From Treponema sp. OMZ 798 (GTDB lineage: Bacteria > Spirochaetota > Spirochaetia > Treponematales > Treponemataceae), in contig NZ_CP051305.1 of assembly GCF_024181385.1 (NCBI RefSeq), positions 2,604,001 to 2,668,000 of the forward strand: a stretch of DNA of 64,000 nucleotides, written 5' to 3'. The notes beneath the pieces are model-generated. The model worked only from the letters and a program-made list of their open reading frames with translations, did not search any database and had not been told where the DNA came from. Position numbers and translations under genes: made by a program. Below, in pieces: positions 16,187 through 25,189 of the stretch (position 1 is its first letter; every line of letters starts with the position of its first letter).

Positions 16187-17347
16187 TTACTGTTTTATTT
16201 TGATTAGACGCAAGATATCCTTCATTGTTGAACCCAAATCAGTCTCGGCTGTTTTTTGTGCCTGGCTGAAGGGAACAGCAAGGCGGTTTATGCTGAATAC
16301 GGCAGAGACCCCCATATCATAAACAGGTTCTATTCCGCTTTCCGCATCGCCTACTACGGCTATGACAGGGACGTTTTTCTTTTTGGCTCTTTTGGCAACT
16401 CCTACAACGACCTTTCCTCTTAAGCTTTGACTGTCCAATTTTCCCTCTCCCGTAAAAACAAAGGAGGCTTCGTCGAGCTTTTTATCAAAATCAACCGTAT
16501 CAAGAACAATCTCAATACCCATTTTTAATTCGGAACCTAAAAAGATTAGAGTGCCGTAGCCCATTCCTCCGGCCGCCCCTGCACCGGGAATTTCAGCAGC
16601 TTTGGAATAGGAATTAAGCGCTTCCGTTTTTTCTGCAATTAAGGCCAGGTGTTTAAGGCCTTGGTCAAGTTCTTCAACCATTTTAGGATCTGCACCTTTT
16701 TGAGGGCCGAAGATATAGGCGGCTCCGTTTTTACCGAAAAGAGGGTTATCTATATCGCACATGGTTGTAAACCTTGCTTTTTTTACAAGGGGGTTTAAGC
16801 CCGACATATCTATGCGCTCAATGTTTTTTAATGTTCCGCCTGTAGGAACAAAACTTTTGCCATCCTTGTCAAAAAACTTGACTCCCAAGGCTGCTGCCGC
16901 TCCGCAGCCCCCGTCGTTTGTGGCGCTTCCGCCCAAGCCGATTATAATATTTGTGCAGCCGTTTTCGAGAGCGTCGGCTATGAGTTCCCCTGCCCCGTAG
17001 GTTGTGGTAAGAGAAGGGTTGAGCCTCCCCATGGCAAGGGGGAGGCCTGCACAGGCGGCCATTTCAATTACGGCGGTTTTTTCGGCATTCGGATTCTCAT
17101 TTTTTAAAATACCGTAAAAGCCGTCCATTTCTTCAAAAAAAGGATTTTTCACTTTAACCGTTTTTTTTATTCCGCCTGCGGCTTCTAAAAAAGCATCGAC
17201 ACTGCCCTCCCCTCCGTCAGCTACAGGGATTGAAAGAGTTTCTGCCTCAGGCAAAATCTCTTTTATCGCAGAGTTCATCAAAGTGCAGATTCGGGCCGAG
17301 CTCATTGTTCCCTTAAAGGAGTCGGGGATAAGCAGTATCTTTTTCAT
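16187..17347 (-). CDS. glxK: Glycerate kinase
   Basis: Phosphorylates D-glycerate to 2- or 3-phosphoglycerate, entering glycolysis. A 386-residue protein of the GarK/GlxK family: N-terminal DSFKGTMSS, PVADGGEGSVDAF, the glycine-rich IIGLGGSATNDGGCGAA, and the C-terminal FTGEGKLDSQSLRGKV. It follows the GntP-type permease gene by 33 nt, so the pair probably imports and phosphorylates glycerate. Confidence 0.93.
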   Translation of the reverse strand: MKKILLIPDSFKGTMSSARICTLMNSAIKEILPEAETLSIPVADGGEGSVDAFLEAAGGIKKTVKVKNPFFEEMDGFYGILKNENPNAEKTAVIEMAACAGLPLAMGRLNPSLTTTYGAGELIADALENGCTNIIIGLGGSATNDGGCGAAAALGVKFFDKDGKSFVPTGGTLKNIERIDMSGLNPLVKKARFTTMCDIDNPLFGKNGAAYIFGPQKGADPKMVEELDQGLKHLALIAEKTEALNSYSKAAEIPGAGAAGGMGYGTLIFLGSELKMGIEIVLDTVDFDKKLDEASFVFTGEGKLDSQSLRGKVVVGVAKRAKKKNVPVIAVVGDAESGIEPVYDMGVSAVFSINRLAVPFSQAQKTAETDLGSTMKDILRLIKIKQ

Positions 17348-17380
17348 AATATTAACCTCTTTTTAATTAAATATCCTTTA

Positions 17381-18736
17381 TTATAAAAAGAAGGATATGA
17401 TAAATATGCCTATAATCGCGGCAATACCGATTACAAGGGTCATAAGAGTTTGAGTCTTGTATCCGTCCTCCGCCTTTAAACCGCCGAAGTTGGTAACTAC
17501 CCAGAAATAACTGTCATTTGCATGGGAAACGGTCATCGATCCGGCTCCTATTGCCATAACGGTTAAGGCCGATAGAGGTACAGTCGCAAGCCCTAAGGGA
17601 GCCATAAGGGGAGCAAGGATACCGGCTGTAGTTGTAATTGCAACAGTCGAAGAGCCTTGTGCCGACTTTAAAATAGCAGCCAAGAGGAAGGGGAAGAAGA
17701 TGCCTACTGTCTTTAAAACTGCAGCGTGTTCGGTAATATAAGTTACAAGACTGGAAGCGGCTATAACCTTTCCTAAAACACCGCCTGCAGCAGTTACAAA
17801 GAGGATGGGACCTACAACCTTTAAGGTTTCATTTGTGAGGGTAGAAAAATCCTCTGCTCTTTTTTGACTTGCAAAGAGCACAACTCCGAATAGAAGTCCG
17901 ACTGCTAAGGCTATAATCGGAGCGCCGAGAAATTTTAAAATATCGGCACCTATACCGGTCATCTTTGCCATAGAAGCAACCGAAGAAAGAGCCATGAGGA
18001 GAATGGGCACAACAATAGGTGCTATGGCGCTAAAACCGTTCGGAAGGGTTCCGTAACTTGCAACCAATTCTTCATAGGATTGAGAAACTTCATTTGTAGA
18101 ACTGTCATCCGAGGCCTTTACCTTAGTTCCTATATATCTTGCAAAAAAATAACCTGCAATGAGGGGGAAGATAGAAGCCAAGGCTCCCATACCGATTACT
18201 AAAAGCAGATTGTTTCCTATGCCTAGAGTATTTGCGGCTGCAATCGGCCCCGGTGTAGGCGGAATAAATACGTGGGAAATATACAAACCTGCCGATAAGG
18301 TCACGGTCATGGCAACGCTTGAAATCCTTGTTCTTTGTACAAGGGCTTTTCTTATCGGGTTTAGAATAACAAAGCCGCTGTCGCAAAATACGGGGATTGA
18401 AACTATCCAACCCATGATAAGCATGGCAAGCTCAGGATGCTTTTTACCTACAAGCTTGATAACCATATCTGAGAGCTTTAAGGCTGCTCCTGTTTTTTCA
18501 AGGATTGTTCCGATTAGGGCTCCGAGAATAATAACAATACCGATACTTGTAAAAGTTCCGCTAAAACCGGCTCCGATTATGCCGGGAATCTTTACCAAGG
18601 GGATTCCTGCAGCCAGAGCCAAAAGAAGCGAAACGCCCATAATCGATAAAAAGGGATGAATTTTCAGCTTTGAAATAGCGAAAATCATAAGAGCAATAGC
18701 AATAACAAATGTGATAATAAGTGCTATACCTTGCAT
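17381..18736 (-). CDS. GntP-family permease (gluconate/glycerate-type)
   Basis: A 451-residue inner-membrane proton symporter with about 12-14 TM helices. GntP signatures include MGWIVSIPVFCDSGFVILNP, SHVFIPPTPGPIAAA and the C-terminal SHANDSYFWVVTNFGG. Family substrates are sugar acids. The adjacent glycerate kinase makes glycerate the best guess. GGAGG precedes the ATG. First gene of the permease-kinase operon. Confidence 0.9.
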   Translation of the reverse strand: MQGIALIITFVIAIALMIFAISKLKIHPFLSIMGVSLLLALAAGIPLVKIPGIIGAGFSGTFTSIGIVIILGALIGTILEKTGAALKLSDMVIKLVGKKHPELAMLIMGWIVSIPVFCDSGFVILNPIRKALVQRTRISSVAMTVTLSAGLYISHVFIPPTPGPIAAANTLGIGNNLLLVIGMGALASIFPLIAGYFFARYIGTKVKASDDSSTNEVSQSYEELVASYGTLPNGFSAIAPIVVPILLMALSSVASMAKMTGIGADILKFLGAPIIALAVGLLFGVVLFASQKRAEDFSTLTNETLKVVGPILFVTAAGGVLGKVIAASSLVTYITEHAAVLKTVGIFFPFLLAAILKSAQGSSTVAITTTAGILAPLMAPLGLATVPLSALTVMAIGAGSMTVSHANDSYFWVVTNFGGLKAEDGYKTQTLMTLVIGIAAIIGIFIISFFL

Positions 18737-18921
18737 ATAAACCTCCTAAGCATTTACATAAATGCAAGAAGGATTATATCATAGAAATGTTTATAATGCA
18801 AATTTAAAAGAGATTATTATTTTTCTTCTAGCTTTCAACTTGGGTGACCCTTGACATCATTTTGAAAAAAAGTCATCATAGCCTTAGCGTATTTGATAAT
18901 TTTAATGAGAGGTTTTGTTTT

Positions 18922-20715
18922 ATGGATATTAAAAAACTAAAGAAGACTATAATTTTTATAAGTTTTATTCTTTTTGCTGCAGCTTGTTCGGATAATAAGC
19001 CGGAAAAAGAGCAAGATATAAAAACTGCCGATAACAAAAACGATAAAGAAGAAGCATCGATCAATTTACCGAATACGGAATCTATAAGTTTGACTACAGC
19101 AAAATCAAAGGGAGAAAAAATACGACTCAAAGTTGAAAGATTTGTCGATAATCGTGAACTTATATGGATTGATTTAAACGGAAATAAACAAATAGATGAA
19201 AAAGAAGATATAACTTCATTTGTTACTCCCGGTATGTCCGCTTATCGTGATTATGTTATTGATAGTGATACTATAACTATATACGGTAAAATAAATAGAT
19301 TTTTTTGTGATGGAAACCGTATCACAAGCATTGATTTGGGTAATAATCCCTCATTAACAAGCCTTTCATGTTTTGACAACAATCTTACAGACTTGCAGCT
19401 TACAAATAACAGAAATCTTGTATATTTGTCTTGTTTTAAAAATCGTTTAACCGATATAGACCTTGGCCAAAATTTCGATTTGAAAAAAATTTTTTGTTAT
19501 GAAAATCAAATTACGGAACTGGATGTTTCGCATATCACAGGATTAGTACATTTAGAACTGCAAAATAACAAATTAGACTCTCTCGACGTGTCCAAAAATA
19601 CCTCTCTTACAACATTATATTGTCATGACAATGAGCTGACATATTTGAATACAGACAATTGCAGAGATTTAAAATTTCTCGCTTGTTCAGGTAATGCTCT
19701 TACTTCTATAGATATCAGCTCAAGTCCTCTTTTAAAGAAATTATGGTGCGGTAATAATAAGCTTGAAAATCTCGACTTGTCGAAAAATGTTAATATAAGT
19801 TTTCTTGGAGCCGGTGATAATTTATTATCCGAATTGGATATAAGCAAAAATTTAAGACTTAGAGAGTTTTATTGTTATAAAAATAATCTATCTTCTTTAT
19901 CTTTAGATAGACATGAAACACTTGAAATATTATCTTGTTACGGGAATCCGCTAAATTCTTTGGATATTACTAATCTTACTGAATTGCAAGAATGTTATTG
20001 TTCCAATACAAATATAAGTGAACTGGATGTATCAAAAAATAGTAAGTTGATAACATTGTCTTGCAATGAAAACAATATATCTCAAATAAATTGCTCCAAT
20101 CTTAAAAACCTTGAGTATCTTTATTTATCCGAAAACCGGCTTACATCTTTGGATATAACGCAAAATTTAAATCTTACAGAGCTTGGCTGTAAAACGAATA
20201 TGTTGACAGAATTGAATATAAGCAGCAATAGAAAATTAAAAGAATTATATTGCCAAGATAATAAACTAAAAGCCCTTAATACGTCTAATAATACAAAATT
20301 AAATACTTTATATTGTCATGAAAATGAAATCGGTAATCTGGATCTTACAAAAAATCCGGAGTTGGAGTTTTTGTCTGTAAACGATAACCGGTTGCAATTT
20401 TTGAATTTACGAAATAATTCAAAGTTGCAAAAGTTATGGTGTTATAATAACTTACTTATAGGTCTTAGTTTTCTAAACAATAAAAGTATAAAATACATAT
20501 CCTGCTACAATAATCTGATAAAAGAAAAAGAGATGGAAAGACTGATATTCTCTTTGCCCTCCCGTTCAAGTGATGATATGGGAAAGCTATATGTTGTTGA
20601 TCGGCGTGATAATAGTACAGATAATAATATCTGTACTATTATTCAGGTTAACAATGCAAAGAAAAAAAATTGGAATGTATTAAAATCCACCGGCGATGCG
20701 TTTGATGGCCATTAA
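18922..20715 (+). CDS. Leucine-rich-repeat lipoprotein
   Basis: A 597-residue surface or periplasmic lipoprotein. The signal peptide ends in lipobox FAAAC (Cys 22). After a linker come about 18 LRR units of ~21 residues with the consensus L..L.C..N.L..LDLS.N, each with a Cys or similar small residue in the first strand. The C-terminal ~60 residues (LIFSLPSRSSDD to NAKKKNWNVL) leave the repeat pattern and resemble the end of the LRR lipoprotein at 51702-52802. The ATG at 18922 is preferred over an upstream frame because it opens the signal peptide and AGAGG lies about 9 nt upstream. LRR proteins of treponemes are often adhesins; the ligand is unknown. Confidence 0.85.
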   Translation: MDIKKLKKTIIFISFILFAAACSDNKPEKEQDIKTADNKNDKEEASINLPNTESISLTTAKSKGEKIRLKVERFVDNRELIWIDLNGNKQIDEKEDITSFVTPGMSAYRDYVIDSDTITIYGKINRFFCDGNRITSIDLGNNPSLTSLSCFDNNLTDLQLTNNRNLVYLSCFKNRLTDIDLGQNFDLKKIFCYENQITELDVSHITGLVHLELQNNKLDSLDVSKNTSLTTLYCHDNELTYLNTDNCRDLKFLACSGNALTSIDISSSPLLKKLWCGNNKLENLDLSKNVNISFLGAGDNLLSELDISKNLRLREFYCYKNNLSSLSLDRHETLEILSCYGNPLNSLDITNLTELQECYCSNTNISELDVSKNSKLITLSCNENNISQINCSNLKNLEYLYLSENRLTSLDITQNLNLTELGCKTNMLTELNISSNRKLKELYCQDNKLKALNTSNNTKLNTLYCHENEIGNLDLTKNPELEFLSVNDNRLQFLNLRNNSKLQKLWCYNNLLIGLSFLNNKSIKYISCYNNLIKEKEMERLIFSLPSRSSDDMGKLYVVDRRDNSTDNNICTIIQVNNAKKKNWNVLKSTGDAFDGH

Positions 20716-20729
20716 GAATTTTATAAATC

Positions 20730-21794
20730 TTAGCCTTCAACCTTTATATGATAAATAGTCGCTTCTTCTTTCATTCCCTTAAAAGTTATGCGTTGGCGCT
20801 GGACCTTGTTTGTAACGGCTGCTATGGATTTTTGTATTTCTTTATCCTCAAAAAGCTTTTCCGAAATTACTACTTCATTCGGTAGAGCTGCATTTTGAAT
20901 ACGGGCGGCCATGTTGACGCTTGTGCCGAAGTAGTCCAAGCGGTTATTCAAGGTAACGACCAGAGCCGGGCCTGAGTGAATGCCTATTTTTACTTCAATT
21001 CTTTCAATTTCGGGATTGTTTTTATAGTGCTCGTGCAATTCTTTTTGTACCTCAATGCTTGCATCGACTGCATTTTTAGAGTTCATAAAAACACCCATAA
21101 TCGCATCGCCTATTGTTTTTACAGGAACACCATTAAATCTTTTTATTACATCAAATAGAATTCTAAAGTGATCCCTGACAAGGGCAAAGGCCTTTGCATC
21201 TCCTAATTCCGAATACATAAAGGTCGAACCTTTTATGTCTGTAAACAGGATTGCCGTTTTCATTATTTGAAGGGATTGTTCGGCTATCAAAACATCCGAG
21301 CCCATGAGTTCTCTGTAAAGGTTATTTTGAATTAAATCGATTCCCTTTATGGAATTAGTCTTTTTCCATGTGAGGTAATTCCCGGTGTTTACGTCGTTTT
21401 CTATTTTTGCAAGATAGGTTTCCTTCAATGAAGGCTCCAAGGGTATTATATTCGGATGAATGGAGAAGAAAACCTCAATATTGTCGTCTAAGGTATTGTT
21501 AAAGGTCTTTTGACAAGCAGAGCAGTAGTTTTCCGAAACTGCTTCATGGATTGAAAGGGTTTCATGGGCAACTCCTCCGCAGGTCGGACAGTGATAGATC
21601 CAGTCGATTATAAAAAAACCGTCATATACGCCTTGGATAAAAATATTTAAGGCCAGTTCTTTGTTTAAACTTAATTCCTCTGCAAGACCGTACGCATCAA
21701 TATGAAATAATTTTTCGTCTTGCAGTGCCGATAAGGATGCAGCAATTTTATCTGCAGCTTCTTGATTTTGTTTGTACTGTAAATTTAAATTCAT
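20730..21794 (-). CDS. Class III adenylate/guanylate cyclase with N-terminal zinc ribbon
   Basis: A 354-residue cytoplasmic enzyme. A zinc-ribbon-like module has C69/C72 and C91/C94. The catalytic domain at about 180-345 contains metal ligands D186 (FTDIKGS) and D230 (TIGDAIMGVF), the GIHSGPA strand and GTSVNMAARIQ with the transition-state Asn/Arg. The substrate-specifying residues are not clear enough to separate ATP from GTP. The ATG at 21794 has GGAG 6 nt upstream. A hairpin-rich insert separates it from any upstream promoter. Confidence 0.85.
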   Translation of the reverse strand: MNLNLQYKQNQEAADKIAASLSALQDEKLFHIDAYGLAEELSLNKELALNIFIQGVYDGFFIIDWIYHCPTCGGVAHETLSIHEAVSENYCSACQKTFNNTLDDNIEVFFSIHPNIIPLEPSLKETYLAKIENDVNTGNYLTWKKTNSIKGIDLIQNNLYRELMGSDVLIAEQSLQIMKTAILFTDIKGSTFMYSELGDAKAFALVRDHFRILFDVIKRFNGVPVKTIGDAIMGVFMNSKNAVDASIEVQKELHEHYKNNPEIERIEVKIGIHSGPALVVTLNNRLDYFGTSVNMAARIQNAALPNEVVISEKLFEDKEIQKSIAAVTNKVQRQRITFKGMKEEATIYHIKVEG

Positions 21795-21797
21795 AAT

Positions 21798-21970
21798 TAA
21801 CTCCGATAAAAACTTTTTGCAGCAAATATCAATTTGCGAAAAAAGTTTTTTCAAGTGTGTGCCGGAAAGCACACACATATAATAATGCGATGTTTTGTAC
21901 CACAGGCACAAAACTCGAAGATAAACATTGAGGCTGAATTTCTGCCGAAATGTTTATCATAACTCCGATA
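21798..21970. repeat. Hairpin-rich insert flanked by 11-bp direct repeats
   Basis: The direct repeat TAACTCCGATA occurs at 21798-21808 and 21960-21970. Between them are four inverted repeats: AAAAACTTTTT/AAAAAGTTTTT with an inner GCAAAT/ATTTGC; GTGTGTGC/GCACACAC (21855-21876); GTTTTGT/ACAAAAC (21892-21914); and GATAAACATT/AATGTTTATC (21920-21958). The inner copy of the direct repeat includes the cyclase Shine-Dalgarno. The layout looks like a small inserted element with a target duplication, but I know no family that matches it. Confidence 0.55.
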
Positions 21971-22017
21971 GTTCAACATAAAGAGAATAAAACCGTTACA
22001 TGTTTAGTATAAAAATA

Positions 22018-22053
22018 AAGGCTAATCTTTTATATTTAAAAGATCAGCCTTTT
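22018..22053 (-). terminator. Terminator of gltX
   Basis: Stem AAGGCT.ATCTTTT/AAAAGAT.AGCCTT with a 6-nt loop. On the minus strand it is followed by a T-rich tract, 13 nt after the gltX stop codon. Confidence 0.85.
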
Positions 22054-22066
22054 AATATCTTAAAAT

Positions 22067-23587
22067 TTAAAAGCGTTCCGCTATAGCTTTTTCTATGCGC
22101 TTAACGGCTTTTTCGATTCCCAATATTTGGATTGAACCTACAAGGGGCGGGCTTATTCTGCTGCCGGTAACTGTCATTCTGACAGGCATCATAAAGTCTC
22201 CCATCTTAATACCCATAGCATCTGCTTCTGCTCTAAAGACTTCACCGCCTTCATGGTCGTCAAGACCTTTGATTTTAGGCATTACTTCTATGGCTTTTTG
22301 AAGTACTTTCTTGGTAGTCTCAGAATCGAGCTTTTTGGGGATTATTTCCTCAGCCGGAGGAACAGGCGGTTCTTCAAAAAGGAAGCGAACCATTTCGGTT
22401 ATTTCGCTCAAAAGGTGAAGTCTTTCTTTTACCAAGGGCATTACCTTCATTAAGACTTCTTTTTGCTCTTGAGTCGGCTTTAGATAGGTTTGATTTTCAA
22501 AACGGCAGCCGGCATTTTTTAATTGCTCTTCGTCTGTTTTTCCGAAAAGGCCCGAATTTGCAATATAGGGCCATGTAAGCTCAAAAAGCTCCTCATCGGT
22601 TTTTTCCCTCATGTACTGGCCGTTAAACCATTCCAGTTTTTTATAATCGAATACGGCCGGGGCCTTGTTCAAGTGTTTTACGTCGAAAAGTCTTTCCAAG
22701 TCTGAAAGGCTGTACATATCCCTTCCGTCTTCGTAAGAACAGCCGAGCATAGCTACATAGTTGATAATTGCTTCTTTTAAGTAGCCCTTGTTTCTGAATT
22801 CGTTGCAGCTGGTGGCTCCGTGACGCTTTGAAAGTTTTTGCCCGTCATTTCCCATAACCATGGGGAGATGGCAGAACTGAGGCGGATCCCAGCCGAAGGC
22901 CTTGTACATAATCACGTGCATGGGGGTTGAAGGAAGCCATTCTTGGGCACGCATAACATGGGTTATGCCCATCAGGTGGTCATCCACTATGTTTGCTAAG
23001 TGATAGGTGGGAAACCCGTCGCTTTTCAAAAGGATTTGGTCGGGGTTTATGTCTTCATTTTTCCATTCAATGTCCCCTAAGAGGGCATCGGTAAATTTTG
23101 TGCTGCCTTCAAGCGGAACCTTTAGGCGGATAACGTAGGGAACCCCTTCTTCCATTTTAGCCTTAATTTCTTCATCGGTTAAATTGCGGCAAGCCCTATC
23201 GTAGCCCGGAGGCATCTTGTTCATGGTTTGGATTTTACGGATTCTGTCGAGCCTTTCCGAATCGCAAAAGCAATAGTAGGCAAAGCCCTTATCTACAAGT
23301 TCTTGGGCATATTTGCGGTAGATTTCAAATCTTTGCGACTGAATATATGGAGCGCAGGGGCCGCCCTTTGGGCCGCCTTCATCCCATTCAAGGCCGAGCC
23401 ATTCAAGGGTATCATAAAGGTTCTGTTCATATTCCTCGCTGTATCTTGTTCTATCGGTATCTTCAATACGTAAAACGAATTTTCCGCCCTTTGAGCGGGC
23501 AAAAAGATAATTGAACAAGGCTGTACGGACTCCGCCTATGTGCTGAAAGCCTGTAGGAGAGGGAGCATATCTGACTTTAACTTGCAT
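22067..23587 (-). CDS. gltX: Glutamyl-tRNA synthetase
   Basis: Class I aminoacyl-tRNA synthetase of 506 residues. The ATP-binding HIGH-type motif is HIGG (PSPTGFQHIGG, residues 9-19) and the KMSKS-type loop is KLSKRHG. Also present are IEDTD and the cysteines YYCFC. I chose the ATG at 23587 because bacterial GltX begins about ten residues before PSPTG and AGGAGG lies upstream; the longer frame is promoter DNA. Whether it also charges tRNA-Gln cannot be told here. Confidence 0.95.
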   Translation of the reverse strand: MQVKVRYAPSPTGFQHIGGVRTALFNYLFARSKGGKFVLRIEDTDRTRYSEEYEQNLYDTLEWLGLEWDEGGPKGGPCAPYIQSQRFEIYRKYAQELVDKGFAYYCFCDSERLDRIRKIQTMNKMPPGYDRACRNLTDEEIKAKMEEGVPYVIRLKVPLEGSTKFTDALLGDIEWKNEDINPDQILLKSDGFPTYHLANIVDDHLMGITHVMRAQEWLPSTPMHVIMYKAFGWDPPQFCHLPMVMGNDGQKLSKRHGATSCNEFRNKGYLKEAIINYVAMLGCSYEDGRDMYSLSDLERLFDVKHLNKAPAVFDYKKLEWFNGQYMREKTDEELFELTWPYIANSGLFGKTDEEQLKNAGCRFENQTYLKPTQEQKEVLMKVMPLVKERLHLLSEITEMVRFLFEEPPVPPAEEIIPKKLDSETTKKVLQKAIEVMPKIKGLDDHEGGEVFRAEADAMGIKMGDFMMPVRMTVTGSRISPPLVGSIQILGIEKAVKRIEKAIAERF

Positions 23588-23642
23588 AGTTACAAAACCT
23601 CCTAAAACTGTTATAGATAATGTCAAGTTTATTAAGGGACTC

Positions 23643-23671
23643 ATTATACATTTTTTTAGGCTTAGGTGCAA
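23643..23671 (-). promoter_or_regulatory. Promoter of gltX
   Basis: On the minus strand TTGCAC (23666-23671) - 17 nt - TATAAT (23643-23648), about 55 nt before the chosen gltX ATG. It is divergent from the sigma-28 promoter at 23681-23707. Confidence 0.75.
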
Positions 23672-23680
23672 GGCTTGAAT

Positions 23681-23707
23681 TAAAGCTTATTTTTTTTAAG
23701 CCGATAA
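23681..23707 (+). promoter_or_regulatory. Consensus sigma-28 (FliA/WhiG) promoter
   Basis: TAAAGCTT - 11 nt - GCCGATAA, against the flagellar sigma-28 consensus TAAAGTTT-N11-GCCGATAA: one mismatch in the -35 and none in the -10. The predicted start is only 3-4 nt before the ATG at 23717, so the transcript would be essentially leaderless from this promoter. Confidence 0.8.
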
Positions 23708-23716
23708 GAGGTATTA

Positions 23717-24739
23717 ATGAAGACTTCTCTTATTAAATTTGCCGTTAGGTTAGTGTTTTTTTTATTTTGTGTTTCAGCCGTTTTTTCCGAATCCGGAGAT
23801 ATAAAGCAAAATATTCCGGCTGCTTCGATGCCCCCTAAGTGGGATCCATTGTTTCCTGCAGCCTTGTGGGTAAAAAATGCCCCAATCAACCAAGAAGCCG
23901 TCATTCATACGGTAAAAACAAAAGAAGAAATGGAAGCTTCTCTTAAATTTGACGAATCAAAACTGCAATCTGTTTTATTAAATAACGATATTTTTGCCCT
24001 ATATGGAAAACCCGGGGCATACACAATGGGAATTTTAGGCCGATATACCCCCGAAGCCATTGAGCCGATTATGAATGAATTTGCTGCAACCTATGACGAA
24101 GCAAATAAGGAAAGAGGAATTATACCTGCTTTTTATTTAATTTACGGAACATGCTGGCCTGAAGGCGAGATCGGCCTTTTACGCTTATCCACCGTAAAAA
24201 AATATATAGAATTTGCTGCCGAAAGGGGCTGGTATGTATTTATTGACCACCAAATCGGGAAATATACGGTAGAACAGGCTATGAATACAATCTTACCCTT
24301 TTTGAAGTACCCAAACGTTCATCTTGCCTTGGATCCTGAGTGGCGTACAACGCAGCCGATGAAGGTTATCGGTTCCGTTACAGGTGATGAGATAAATAAG
24401 GCCCAAGAGATGATGGATAAATACATAAAGGAAAATAATATTACAGGCAGAAGGATGCTTGTAATTCATCAGTTTAATTCTATAATGATTAAAAAAAGAG
24501 CTAATGTAAGAAGCGATTATGAAAGAGTTCAGCTTATCCACTGTGCAGACGGCTTCGGCTCTCCACAATTAAAGAAGGACTCTTATGCCTATAATGCTCT
24601 GGCAAAAAACATTCCGCTTAAGTCGTTTAAGCTTTTTTCAAAACCGACTGTTGCCGGTGCAGGTTATGACCAGCCTATGATGAGCCCTGAAGAGGTCTTT
24701 AATTTAAATCCTCGTCCATATCTGATAATGTATCAATAA
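23717..24739 (+). CDS. Secreted protein of unknown function in the sigma-28 regulon
   Basis: A 340-residue protein with a signal peptide (MKTSLIKFAVRLVFFLFCVSAVFS). No confident family. The alternating pattern of hydrophobic strands ending in acidic or polar residues (IIPAFYLIYGT, GWYVFIDHQIG, VHLALDPEW, RMLVIHQF, VQLIHCADGFG) suggests a TIM-barrel-like fold with possible catalytic Asp/Glu in LDPEW. A sigma-28 promoter directly precedes it, and flgM lies just downstream in convergent orientation. That places its expression with late flagellar or chemotaxis genes. It could be a periplasmic enzyme acting on the wall or sheath; this is speculative. Confidence 0.75.
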   Translation: MKTSLIKFAVRLVFFLFCVSAVFSESGDIKQNIPAASMPPKWDPLFPAALWVKNAPINQEAVIHTVKTKEEMEASLKFDESKLQSVLLNNDIFALYGKPGAYTMGILGRYTPEAIEPIMNEFAATYDEANKERGIIPAFYLIYGTCWPEGEIGLLRLSTVKKYIEFAAERGWYVFIDHQIGKYTVEQAMNTILPFLKYPNVHLALDPEWRTTQPMKVIGSVTGDEINKAQEMMDKYIKENNITGRRMLVIHQFNSIMIKKRANVRSDYERVQLIHCADGFGSPQLKKDSYAYNALAKNIPLKSFKLFSKPTVAGAGYDQPMMSPEEVFNLNPRPYLIMYQ

Positions 24740-24770
24740 AAAAAGCTGTCAAAAATTAAGAAAATTAAAT

Positions 24771-24810
24771 AAAAAAGGCTGTAAGCTCACAAAGAGATAC
24801 AGCCTTTTTT
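24771..24810 (+). terminator. Terminator
   Basis: Perfect 13-bp stem AAAAAAGGCTGTA/TACAGCCTTTTTT between the convergent secreted-protein gene and flgM. The symmetric A and T tracts would let it work in both directions. Confidence 0.88.
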
Positions 24811-24885
24811 GTTTTAAAGATGATATTGAAACCATGATGCCGGCTTAGCATGGTCATCCATGCCTTTATCAATAAATTATTTTAA

Positions 24886-25167
24886 CTAAAATCCTAAAGA
24901 GTCTAAAATTTTATCTGCTGTTTGATCCAAAATACTGTCTATATATGAAGGATCTTGAAATTTTCTGGTAACTTCTTCTATTTTTTCTTTTCGGATGTCC
25001 GGGGCAGCCTTTACCGCATCCATTGCAAAATAAATTTCCGATAATTTTTGAGCCTCAGGAGACACTTGTACCGAATCGGAAATTTCTACCTTTTCCATTC
25101 TTCTGGGTTTTTGAGTGTTTTGTAAATTCTTGATCGGATCAATTCCGCCCAATTTTTCTATCATCAT
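24886..25167 (-). CDS. flgM: Anti-sigma-28 factor FlgM
   Basis: A 93-residue protein that binds and holds the flagellar sigma factor until the hook is complete. The N-terminus has MIEKLGGIDPIKNLQ, a common FlgM opening, followed by VEISDSVQVSPEAQKLSEI and the C-terminal sigma-binding helices ending PSYIDSILDQTADKILDSLG. AGGAA precedes the first ATG. A sigma-28 promoter lies just upstream, which gives the usual FlgM autoregulatory loop and supports the assignment. Confidence 0.85.
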   Translation of the reverse strand: MMIEKLGGIDPIKNLQNTQKPRRMEKVEISDSVQVSPEAQKLSEIYFAMDAVKAAPDIRKEKIEEVTRKFQDPSYIDSILDQTADKILDSLGF

Positions 25168-25189
25168 GTTTTCCTGCCTTCCTAACCGA

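Noticed and set aside
18289..18296. GCCGATAA inside the GntP permease gene, and further copies in coding sequence (near 19027, 29050, 32614)
   Set aside because: The -10-like octamer occurs by chance in coding sequence; no -35 at N11 and no gene start follows.
22095..22301. Plus-strand open frames inside gltX and other gene shadows
   Set aside because: They overlap well-supported genes on the other strand and lack ribosome-binding sites and homology.
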